Below, piece after piece: positions 28,068 to 35,543 of a DNA stretch of 64,000 bases. Origin of the DNA: Sphingomonadales bacterium (GTDB taxonomy: Bacteria; Pseudomonadota; Alphaproteobacteria; Sphingomonadales; Sphingomonadaceae); NCBI GenBank assembly GCA_027486895.1, contig JAIXOE010000050.1, positions 1 through 64,000 on the forward strand, written 5' to 3'. Under the pieces are notes generated by a model. That model worked only from the letters and a program-made list of their open reading frames with translations. It was not told where the DNA came from and made no database searches. Numbering within the stretch: the stretch's first letter is position 1; the number at the start of each line of letters is the position of its first letter. Made by a program: the position numbers and the translations under genes.

Positions 28068-29783
28068 ATGAAAACCGCTGATCCGCCCATTTTAGTCGAA
28101 ACGAACCCCTATAATCAGGCGGTGACAGCACCCAGCGAAACCGAATTCAATTGGCTATGCTCGCTGCCGATAGCTGGTGCCATTTTCCGTACAGGACAGA
28201 ATGAAGTTCATCTGGTTCGCAGCAATAGAAGGTTTGACGATCTGGTTCTTGGTTTCGGGCGGGAATCAACGCTCGACATGGCGTTATTAGCCGACCGGAC
28301 GTTGGCGATGCTCGAAGAGGGGCGAGAGACCCATTTCGAATGCTGGCGGTCGGAAGATACTATTCACCCGCGCGAATTGGAAATCAGCATCGCCCGTTTT
28401 GGCGGTGGTGATGACATGTTCCTGCTGTCCATGGTTGACCGCACTGCCGAGGCGATTAGCCGGGTGAACTTACGCCGCGAAATGCTGAGCGATAGCCTTA
28501 CCGGATTTTGTAATCGTACCGGTTTCGAAGAACAGGTTGAGGCGGCAGTCGGCGCGATGCTCAAATCCGGTTCGTCGCAAAATTATGCTATTATCCTTGT
28601 CGATTTGGCGCGTTTTAGCCGCGTGAACCAATCTGTCGGCGCGATTGCCGGCGACGAGCTCATCATTACCGCTGCCCGGCGCCTGAACGCGCGCATCCGC
28701 AGCAATGAAATATTGGGAAGACTTGGCGGCAATGAATTCGCCCTGTTTGCACAATTGGACTCAGATTCAATCGATGTCGCGCCAATCGCTCGACGGCTTG
28801 GCGAGGCATTCAACGATCCCTGCAAGCTTTCAAGCTTCGAAATTCAGGTCGAATGCGCGCTGGCTGCGGCAACCGGTGTTGTTGGCGATGATCCAACGGA
28901 TACATTACGCCATGCCCAAATTGCGCTGAAGCGCGCCAAATCTTCCAAGACCTTTGAACTTTACGCGGCGGGTACCGTGGATACCGCACGACGTCGGTTC
29001 AGCCTTGAAACCGATTTGCGGCGGGCGCTTCAACGCGGTGAACTGATGCTGCATTATCAGCCACTCGTGGATCTCGATAGCGGCTCTTTAAGCGGCTTTG
29101 AAGCATTGGCGCGTTGGGACCATCCGGACCTTGGCCCGATATCACCCGTCGACTTTATCCCTGTCGCAGAGGAAAGCGGCCTGATTGTGCCGCTTGGCCG
29201 GTGGGCACTTGAGGAAGCGGCGAGAACCATTGCGCGATGGGACAGCAGATCGGACAAGCAGCAGGATTTCCGTATTTCTGTGAACATGTCTGCGGTGCAG
29301 ATGCAGCGTGATGATGTGGTGGACGCTGTGTCTTCGGCCCTCAAAGGCGCCAATGTCGATGGCAACCGGATGACTATCGAGCTAACCGAGAGCGCGTTTA
29401 TAAACGACCCTGCCGGCGCGAAGAAGTTGTTGGATGCTTTAAAGCAACTGGATACCAACCTTGCGATGGACGATTTCGGTACGGGCTATTCCAATCTGGC
29501 TTATCTTCAGCAGCTCCCCATTGATGTTCTGAAAATCGACCGCAGCTTCGTATCTGAAATGCTCATCAACAAAGATAAGCGCGCCATTGTCCGCACCGTA
29601 TTGTCGCTAGCGCGGGCATTGGGTATGAAAACAACAGCAGAAGGCATTGAAACTGTTGAAATTTCGGAGATACTGCGCCGTCTTGGTTGTTCAGTTGGGC
29701 AGGGCTATTATTATGCGCGCCCATTGACTGAGGACGATGCTTACGCCTTTTTGGTCGCTGGCAAGGCCGCACCAACACACTGA
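28068..29783 (+). CDS. PAS-GGDEF-EAL cyclic-di-GMP protein, probably a phosphodiesterase
   Basis: A 571-residue cytosolic signalling protein without membrane segments. A PAS-like N-terminal domain (20-130) is followed by a GGDEF domain (about 140-300) and an EAL domain (about 315-565). The cyclase motif is GGNEF instead of GGDEF, and the inhibitory site reads RSNE instead of RxxD. The EAL domain keeps FEALARW, NMS, ELTES, DDFGTGYS, KIDRSF and AEGIE, all expected for catalysis. It therefore probably degrades cyclic-di-GMP, with the GGDEF part regulatory. The ATG at 28068 is chosen; a GTG at 28029 would add 13 residues. The 3' end overlaps the convergent CCA transferase gene by 43 bases. Confidence 0.9.
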   Translation: MKTADPPILVETNPYNQAVTAPSETEFNWLCSLPIAGAIFRTGQNEVHLVRSNRRFDDLVLGFGRESTLDMALLADRTLAMLEEGRETHFECWRSEDTIHPRELEISIARFGGGDDMFLLSMVDRTAEAISRVNLRREMLSDSLTGFCNRTGFEEQVEAAVGAMLKSGSSQNYAIILVDLARFSRVNQSVGAIAGDELIITAARRLNARIRSNEILGRLGGNEFALFAQLDSDSIDVAPIARRLGEAFNDPCKLSSFEIQVECALAAATGVVGDDPTDTLRHAQIALKRAKSSKTFELYAAGTVDTARRRFSLETDLRRALQRGELMLHYQPLVDLDSGSLSGFEALARWDHPDLGPISPVDFIPVAEESGLIVPLGRWALEEAARTIARWDSRSDKQQDFRISVNMSAVQMQRDDVVDAVSSALKGANVDGNRMTIELTESAFINDPAGAKKLLDALKQLDTNLAMDDFGTGYSNLAYLQQLPIDVLKIDRSFVSEMLINKDKRAIVRTVLSLARALGMKTTAEGIETVEISEILRRLGCSVGQGYYYARPLTEDDAYAFLVAGKAAPTH

Positions 29784-30970
29784 AGCGCCAATTCGGATTG
29801 GCGCTCCGATGCAGGGAAACCTTCGGCAATCCATGCTGCTTCGATTTCCTGCAATGTTATCGTAATGATTGGCCCACTGGGCAATCCCATTTTGATAAGA
29901 TCGCCGCCTTTGATTTGCATGATTGGACTTTTCCAATCTTCCAAGCGCTCTAGGCAACGCGGCAGGCTGTCGTCGTCTGCAAACAGCATCGCGACGTCGC
30001 GCGCCGTGGCGTTATCAAAACGATAGGCGATGGCACGGATATTGGCCTCGGTCGGCAATCCAGCGTTCGACCGGCTTGCAAGATGCTCTCGCATTTTGTT
30101 TGACAGTTTCAGTCGTGCCGCCACTTTGTCGACCGCAACAGGGTCGGGAACCAACAGACTGAGAAATCTTGCAGGCAGCGACAGGGGTTGATTGAATAAC
30201 TGCTCCCTTTGCACGAGCCGTTGCAATCTGTCGTGCGCATCGCTGCAGAGTTCGGGAAGAAACGGCGCAAAGATATCATATTGGATCATGAGGCCGACAG
30301 ACGCGCCAGGGCTTTTAAGTGAAAGCAACCGGGCAAGTTCCTGTGCAATGCGCTCACGTGAAAGTGCCGTTAGCCCATGCGCGCCTTGTGCGCAGGCATT
30401 GACTGCCTCCGCGTCAACTTGACCGCTGCCAAATCGGGCAAGGAATCGGAAGTACCGGAGGATGCGCAGGAAATCTTCGGCAATACGCTGCGTCGCATCG
30501 CCAATGAAGCGAACACAGCCGTTTTCGAGATCGTTTAAGCCACCGAAATAATCGAAAACCTCACCCGTTTCGGGATCAGCATAAAGCGCGTTGATTGTGA
30601 AATCCCGCCGTGCGGCATCCTCCCGCCAGTCGGTAGAGAATGCTACCGTTGCGCGTCGGCCGTCGGTAGAGACATCGCGGCGTAGCGTGGTGATTTCGTA
30701 GCTCTTGCCTTCAACTACTGCAGTTATTGTGCCATGGTCCAGCCCCGTGGGAACCGCTTTGATCCCGCCAGATTCCAGCCGGTCAATGACCGTTTGCGGC
30801 AACAACGCTGTTGCTATGTCAACATCGGAAACGGGTAATCCCAACAATGTGTCGCGCACAGCCCCGCCGACAAATCGCGGGCCACCATGTGAGTCTTCCA
30901 GAAGCGCCAACAGCTTTTTCAGGCCTGTGCCATGTTGCCATTCGGCGTTGGGAAGTTGTGCCGCACTCAT
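29741..30970 (-). CDS. cca: CCA tRNA nucleotidyltransferase / poly(A) polymerase family
   Basis: Adds or repairs the CCA end of tRNAs. 409 residues from the ATG at 30968-30970, which overlaps the Nudix gene stop as ATGA. Head domain with FVGGAVRDTLLG and the metal pair DVDIAT, then RRDFTINAL and the helix ERI AxE-type segment EDFLRILRYFRFLARFG. The last 14 codons overlap the convergent GGDEF-EAL gene. A longer frame to 31036 adds residues that are not family-like. Confidence 0.92.
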   Translation of the reverse strand: MSAAQLPNAEWQHGTGLKKLLALLEDSHGGPRFVGGAVRDTLLGLPVSDVDIATALLPQTVIDRLESGGIKAVPTGLDHGTITAVVEGKSYEITTLRRDVSTDGRRATVAFSTDWREDAARRDFTINALYADPETGEVFDYFGGLNDLENGCVRFIGDATQRIAEDFLRILRYFRFLARFGSGQVDAEAVNACAQGAHGLTALSRERIAQELARLLSLKSPGASVGLMIQYDIFAPFLPELCSDAHDRLQRLVQREQLFNQPLSLPARFLSLLVPDPVAVDKVAARLKLSNKMREHLASRSNAGLPTEANIRAIAYRFDNATARDVAMLFADDDSLPRCLERLEDWKSPIMQIKGGDLIKMGLPSGPIITITLQEIEAAWIAEGFPASERQSELALQCVGAALPATKKA

Positions 30971-31542
30971 GCCAGCCGCCGTACCAGATTGGCGATTATG
31001 CCTGCCGTCACGCCCCATATTCGCCGTTCGCCCCATTGCATGTCGTAATAGCTACGCTGTTGCCCATTCCAGTTGGTCTCTTTCTTGATGGAATTGGCCG
31101 GATCAAGCAGAAACGCAAGCGGGACTTCAAACCAGTCTTCAACCTCTTGCGGGTTTGGCTGAAGCTCAAGGTCGGGCGGTATGATGCCAACAACAGGGGT
31201 AATGCTATATCCGCTCCCTGAATAATAGGTATCGGCCACACCGATTACCTCGACACGGGCTGGGGGTATGTTCAATTCTTCTTCCGCTTCACGCAATGCA
31301 GCAAAGATAGAATTTTCGTCGCTGTCATCAACCTTGCCGCCGGGAAATGCCACTTGGCCCGCATGGCTGCGCAGCCACGTGGGGCGCTGCGTTAGAATAA
31401 CGCCTGGTTCGGGACGGTCGGTTATCGGAATTAACACCGCAGCCGCACGATGTTGAACCGCGTCACCCAAATGACGTTCGTCTTCAATCTCGATATCCAG
31501 CGCCGCATCGAGCGCCCGATGAATCCGATGCCGCCAATTCAT
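30967..31542 (-). CDS. NUDIX hydrolase, CoA pyrophosphatase (NudL) type
   Basis: A 191-residue Nudix enzyme. The signature ILTQRPTWLRSHAGQVAFPGG before the box is the CoA pyrophosphatase (UPF0035/NudL) mark, and the Nudix box reads GGKVDDSDENSIFAALREAEEELNI with the REAEEE metal site. It hydrolyses CoA or related dinucleotides to 4'-phosphopantetheine products. Coupled by ATGA overlaps on both sides (DUF1285 upstream, cca downstream), so the three are one operon. Confidence 0.9.
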   Translation of the reverse strand: MNWRHRIHRALDAALDIEIEDERHLGDAVQHRAAAVLIPITDRPEPGVILTQRPTWLRSHAGQVAFPGGKVDDSDENSIFAALREAEEELNIPPARVEVIGVADTYYSGSGYSITPVVGIIPPDLELQPNPQEVEDWFEVPLAFLLDPANSIKKETNWNGQQRSYYDMQWGERRIWGVTAGIIANLVRRLA

Positions 31543-32090
31543 GCAGGCGCCATCAAGCTGAATTGCGCACCTTTGCTCCAGATGGTGACATCTTTGGAGG
31601 CCTCGGCAAGCGCAAGGTTGGCGAGTTCATAATAAACGGGCCTCGCCAGTTTTGCCCACAATCCGGCGCGCACATGCAAATAGGGCAGGCCGCCGCGCAT
31701 TTCGATGGTGTGATCGGCATCTGCAAAGACCAGATCGTCGCTGTTCAATCGGAACGCGAGTGTCCGCTCTTTGCCTGCGCCTTCGCTTTGCAGTTCGACC
31801 GCAATGAAGGGAACATCGTCGACCGCAATGGACAGCTTTTGTTGTGGTGTGACAAGCCAGTACTTAACGTCGGCGTCACATAACAACAAACTCGAAAAAG
31901 CCCGGACCATTGCGGGACGCTTGATCTCACCGCCTTGATGATACCATTTGCCATCGGCTGAGATGCGCATTTCGCTGTCGCCTGTCTGGTCGGGAGTCCA
32001 GCTTTCTACCGGCGGCAATTTTCGTGTCGCGACCAATTCGGCAATGTCCGAAAGGCTCAGTTTCGCAAGATCGGGGGCTTCATACGGCAT
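31539..32090 (-). CDS. DUF1285 family protein
   Basis: A 183-residue soluble protein of the DUF1285 family, recognised from the start LSDIAELVATRKLPPVESWTP, the centre ISADGKWYHQGGEIKRPAMVRAFSSLL and YWLVTPQQKLSIAVDDVPF. Function is unknown; the family resembles small two-domain ligand-binding folds. First gene of the DUF1285-nudL-cca operon, an order that recurs in alphaproteobacteria as far as I recall. No signal peptide or membrane segment. Confidence 0.85.
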   Translation of the reverse strand: MPYEAPDLAKLSLSDIAELVATRKLPPVESWTPDQTGDSEMRISADGKWYHQGGEIKRPAMVRAFSSLLLCDADVKYWLVTPQQKLSIAVDDVPFIAVELQSEGAGKERTLAFRLNSDDLVFADADHTIEMRGGLPYLHVRAGLWAKLARPVYYELANLALAEASKDVTIWSKGAQFSLMAPA

Positions 32091-32128
32091 ATACTGGCGA
32101 TACGGCGAAAGCTTGCGGTCGTCAAAGC

Positions 32129-32608
32129 TTAGTCGGCTGGACCGAGCGTGCCATGTTCAGGCAAGTCCAGCATCGCTGGGTTGCGTAGCAAAAGTCTGCG
32201 CGGTTCCCATGGGCCAGGCAAAGTCCAACCAAGCGTGCTTTCAGCGGAAAAGCCAAATCGCCCATAATATTCGGGATCGCCAATCATAACCATCGGCGCG
32301 TCATGCGGCTCACTTGAACCGAGCATTAATTGCATGAGCCGAGTTCCAATGCCCGCACTCTGGCGGTCGCTGGCGACTGCGACCGGCCCTACCAATATCA
32401 ACGGAGCGTCGGCGACGCGTATTGGCCAACACTGAATACTTCCCACCAGTTCGCCGCTGTCCAAGATTCCGAAGGACAAATGGTCAATTGCGCCCATGCC
32501 CTTACGCAGCAGATAGGCGGTGCGTTGATGGCGGTCGATACCAAAGGCATCATCCAGCAGCTCGTCTACAACGCCATCCCCAAGGCTCGAAAGTGCTGTT
32601 GCCTGCAT
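32129..32608 (-). CDS. GNAT-family N-acetyltransferase (YhbS-like)
   Basis: An acetyl-CoA dependent transferase of 159 residues. The acetyl-CoA loop is QSAGIGTRLMQ, preceded by the strand PLILVGPVAVASD, and followed by PMVMIGDPEYYGRFGF, a pattern typical of YhbS-type GNATs. Substrate unknown. The stop lies 38 bases from the DUF1285 start on the same strand, so it may be the first gene of that operon. Confidence 0.87.
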   Translation of the reverse strand: MQATALSSLGDGVVDELLDDAFGIDRHQRTAYLLRKGMGAIDHLSFGILDSGELVGSIQCWPIRVADAPLILVGPVAVASDRQSAGIGTRLMQLMLGSSEPHDAPMVMIGDPEYYGRFGFSAESTLGWTLPGPWEPRRLLLRNPAMLDLPEHGTLGPAD

Positions 32609-32629
32609 GATTAATTAGACCAGAAGGAA

Positions 32630-32682
32630 ATTGGACAAAACATATTCGGGCGCCCTGTCATCGCAGCCCGCTTTTGTCCAAT
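32630..32682. repeat. 11-base perfect inverted repeat with 31-base spacer between divergent genes
   Basis: ATTGGACAAAA (32630-32640) and TTTTGTCCAAT (32672-32682) are exact inverted copies, and inner GGGC/GCCC elements could extend the stem. It is followed by the overlapping repeat ATCGATTATCGAT (32681-32693). The pair sits between the GNAT and DUF1499 starts, so it may be a divergent operator or a structured leader. Function is not known. Confidence 0.6.
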
Positions 32683-32780
32683 CGATTATCGATGACCTTG
32701 ACATGTCATCTTGGCAAATTGCGTTTGGCCGGAACATCGGTTAGCCTGTATCAGTTATAAAATGTCGCGCAGGAGCCAAT

Positions 32781-33641
32781 ATGGTCAACGAGCAGGAAGT
32801 CCCCCATGACACCCCCGGTGCACAAGCATCTCCGGCGTCAACGCAACCGGTTGCCCCCGTGCGTTCCAAAATCGACTATTGGGGCTATCTTGTTCTGATA
32901 TCCGGTGTTGGCGCGCTTGTGTGGGGTTTTGTTGCTGCTGTCGGAACTGGCTGGGGCCTTTGGGAATATACATCCGGATTAAAGGGTGTGACGTGGGCAT
33001 TTTTCTTGGGTCTTGGCGCCATTTTGATCGGCGCTGTGCAAGGCTGGCGCGCGCGTAAGGCCATCACGCCGCCACCTCGCACACGTCGGTGGGTTGGTAT
33101 GCTTGTTGCACTAATTTATGTGGGTTGGGTCGGAACGTTTTTGATGGCGGCATTGACGGTACCTGCAATTCACGATGTTTCGACCGATCTTGCTGATCCG
33201 CCAACATTTCAGACATTAGTATTACGCACCGACAATCTCGACAATATTCCAGGCGCTGATGATGACAAAATGCGAGGCCTCACGCCGCAGCAGCGTTGGG
33301 CGTTGGTGCATCAAAAAGATTATGGCGATATTCGCTCGGTACGCATCAATGAGCCTGTCCCAATGGTGGTTGCCAAGGCTGAGCGCCTTGCCAAGGCACG
33401 TGGGTGGGATGTTGCGGTTTCGCTGCCCGAAGAAGGCCGCCTTGAGGCAACCGAGACCAGTGCGTTCTTTAGGTTCAAGGATGATGTCGTGCTGCGGGTT
33501 CGACCATCGGATACCGGCGAAGGCAGCATTGTCGATATGCGCTCGGTCAGCCGGGTGGGGACAAGCGATTTAGGTATGAATGCGAAGCGCGTGCGTTCAT
33601 TTCTCGCTGACCTCACAGGAACAGTAACGGCGGCGCGTTAA
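32781..33641 (+). CDS. DUF1499-domain membrane protein
   Basis: A 286-residue inner-membrane protein: an N-terminal polar region (1-30), three hydrophobic helices at about 33-56, 72-88 and 103-126, then a soluble DUF1499 domain (about 145-280) with RVGTSDLGMNAKRVRSFLADL. DUF1499 proteins are uncharacterised; the soluble part faces the periplasm if the helix count is right. The start has AGGAG 6 bases upstream. Convergent with the sugar dehydrogenase. Confidence 0.83.
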   Translation: MVNEQEVPHDTPGAQASPASTQPVAPVRSKIDYWGYLVLISGVGALVWGFVAAVGTGWGLWEYTSGLKGVTWAFFLGLGAILIGAVQGWRARKAITPPPRTRRWVGMLVALIYVGWVGTFLMAALTVPAIHDVSTDLADPPTFQTLVLRTDNLDNIPGADDDKMRGLTPQQRWALVHQKDYGDIRSVRINEPVPMVVAKAERLAKARGWDVAVSLPEEGRLEATETSAFFRFKDDVVLRVRPSDTGEGSIVDMRSVSRVGTSDLGMNAKRVRSFLADLTGTVTAAR

Positions 33642-33659
33642 GCGCCGCCGCACGTTTTA
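33628..33659 (+). terminator. GC-rich hairpin with short T run at the convergent ends
   Basis: CGGCGGCGC (33628-33636) pairs with GCGCCGCCG (33642-33650) around a 5-base loop, followed by CACGTTTTA. It overlaps the DUF1499 stop codon and the stop of the opposing gene. The T run is short, so termination efficiency is uncertain. Confidence 0.6.
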
Positions 33660-34790
33660 CTTCTTTGGGGTCAGCTTGAGCAAGCGGCCCTGAGATCCGG
33701 CGCGCTCGTCTTCAAGCAGCCAGATGGCACCGTCTGGGCCCTGTTCAACTTCACGAATGCGGGCATCCATATTCCATTGGTCCGCCTTGCTTGCGTTCTC
33801 GCCGTCAAGTTTCACGCGGACCAGTGCTTTGGCGCCCAGACCGCCAAGGAAGGCACTGCCCTTCCAATCCTTGAACATATCGCCCGAATAAATCATCAGG
33901 CCGCCGGGTGAAATCGCAGGGTTCCAGAAAACCTTCGGTGCTTCAAACCCATCACCCGGCGCGTGGTCGGGAATGTCACGGCCATCATAGTGATTGCCAT
34001 TGGACACCGTCGGATAGCCGTAATTCGCGGCTTTCTTGACAAGGTTTAGCTCGTCGCCACCGGCAGGTCCCATTTCCTGGTTCCACAAGCGTCCCTGCGC
34101 GTCAAAGGCGATGCCAAGCGGGTTGCGGTGGCCATAGGACCAGATTTGCGATTTGACGCGGCCCTGATCGTAAAATGGATTGTCCGATGGCACCATGCCG
34201 CCATCCGTTAGACGAACGATTTTACCAAGATTTTGGTTCAGGTCTTGGGCTGGATCAAATTTCTGGCGCTCACCACTGCTTATGTACAGCATACCGTCCG
34301 GTCCGAATGCCAGGCGGTGTCCGAAGTGACCTTGGCCTGAAACCTTTGGTTCCTGACGCCAGATGACTTGAACTTCGGATAGAGTGGGGGCGTTGCCCGA
34401 AATATCTAACTTGCCGCGCGCGACAGCTGCGCCAAACCCGCCTTCGCCTGCTTCAGCAAAGCTGAGATAAACGAACTTGTTGTTTGCAAAATCGGGGTGG
34501 AGAATGACGTCGCCAAGGCCGCCTTGCCCGCCATAGGCAACTTCTGGTACACCGGCGACGTCGACAACCGCGCCATCCTTTTCCCACAGCTTCAGCTTAC
34601 CTTTTTTCTCCGTCACGAGTGCGTATGGCGTGCCAGGAACGAACGTCATCGCCCAAGGTTCGTCAAAATCCGCGATCACTGTCACATCAAAAGGCTGTGA
34701 TGCATTTTCCGCAGGCGCTGCATCACTGACCGATGGCTGGCAGGCCGCCGCCAAAAAGGACGCGCCAATTAAAAATGATAGTTTCGACAT
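33657..34790 (-). CDS. PQQ-dependent sugar (aldose) dehydrogenase, lipoprotein
   Basis: A six-bladed propeller quinoprotein of the soluble glucose dehydrogenase/YliI type, oxidising aldoses. 377 residues with a lipoprotein signal (lipobox LAAACQ, Cys17). Recognised from the DEPWAMTFVPG start, QGGLGDVILHPDFANNKFVYLSF, SGQGHFGHRLAFGPDGMLYIS, YGHRNPLGIAFD, QEMGPAGGDELN and VSNGNHYDG. No PQQ synthesis genes lie in the window, so the cofactor source is unknown. The sugar substrate cannot be told from the sequence. Confidence 0.88.
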   Translation of the reverse strand: MSKLSFLIGASFLAAACQPSVSDAAPAENASQPFDVTVIADFDEPWAMTFVPGTPYALVTEKKGKLKLWEKDGAVVDVAGVPEVAYGGQGGLGDVILHPDFANNKFVYLSFAEAGEGGFGAAVARGKLDISGNAPTLSEVQVIWRQEPKVSGQGHFGHRLAFGPDGMLYISSGERQKFDPAQDLNQNLGKIVRLTDGGMVPSDNPFYDQGRVKSQIWSYGHRNPLGIAFDAQGRLWNQEMGPAGGDELNLVKKAANYGYPTVSNGNHYDGRDIPDHAPGDGFEAPKVFWNPAISPGGLMIYSGDMFKDWKGSAFLGGLGAKALVRVKLDGENASKADQWNMDARIREVEQGPDGAIWLLEDERAGSQGRLLKLTPKK

Positions 34791-34978
34791 AGATAAAGGC
34801 TCCTCAAATATACGCTGAACCCCAATTGGGGACTGTTAGGTTCATGTGCAAGAGGCTTGCATATGACAGAGTTTGGCGCTAAGCGGCGTTCATCCTTACA
34901 TTGTGAGAACTTGGAAGGGCTAGCGCCAACAGGGGCTGGCAGCCAGAAGCTTTGCATTCTGTATAAGAAAGACTGAAT

Positions 34979-35539
34979 TTGCCTGACCTGAATAAATTGA
35001 CTGCGTTGATTGCACCGGAAGCAGAAGCGCTTGGTTTTGCGCTGGTGCGTGTCGCGTGGTTTGAAACTGGCGGACAGGGCAGCGACGAGCCAACCTTGCA
35101 AGTGATGGCTGAGCGTCCCGATACGCGGCAACTTGGTATTGATGACTGCGCGGCGTTGTCGTTCCGGATATCCGACAAGTTCGACGAGTTGGACCCGATC
35201 GTTGAGGCTTACAGGCTCGAAGTTAGCTCGCCCGGTATTGACCGGCCATTGACGCGCCTTGCCGATTTTACCGATTGGGCGGGTCATGAGGTTAAGGTTG
35301 AGCTTGTAGAGCCGATGGACGGCCGCAAGAATATTCGCGGCGATATTGTTGGCGTCGATGGTGACATTGTTCATGTCAATGACCGCAAGTCAGGTCGCCT
35401 GACATTCGCCTTTTCCAATATGGGCGGCGCCAAGCTGCTCTTGACAGACCGCCTGATTGCGTCGACTGCCCCCATCAACAGCGATGGGGCCGACGACGTT
35501 GAGGCAGACCCCATTCACGACGAAGCACAGGAAGACTAA
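34979..35539 (+). CDS. rimP: Ribosome maturation factor RimP (TTG start)
   Basis: Needed for 30S subunit maturation. 186 residues with LTALIAPEAEALGFALVRVAWFE, VEAYRLEVSSPGIDRPLTR and the C-terminal SH3-like domain (RGDIVGVDGDIVHV). An in-frame TAA at 34964-34966 leaves only TTG (34979) or CTG as start; TTG gives the usual N-terminus. The Shine-Dalgarno match is poor (AAGAAAG). The acidic tail is typical. First gene of the rimP-nusA-infB operon. In the 188 bases upstream are two small perfect palindromes, CCCCAATTGGGG (34820-34831) and TGCAAG-AGG-CTTGCA (34847-34861). Confidence 0.93.
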   Translation: MPDLNKLTALIAPEAEALGFALVRVAWFETGGQGSDEPTLQVMAERPDTRQLGIDDCAALSFRISDKFDELDPIVEAYRLEVSSPGIDRPLTRLADFTDWAGHEVKVELVEPMDGRKNIRGDIVGVDGDIVHVNDRKSGRLTFAFSNMGGAKLLLTDRLIASTAPINSDGADDVEADPIHDEAQED

Positions 35540-35543
35540 GAAC

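Noticed and set aside
32695-32760. TTGACA at about 32698 as promoter of the DUF1499 gene
   Set aside because: No acceptable -10 box at 16-18 bases; a TATAAA closer to the gene lacks a partner -35.
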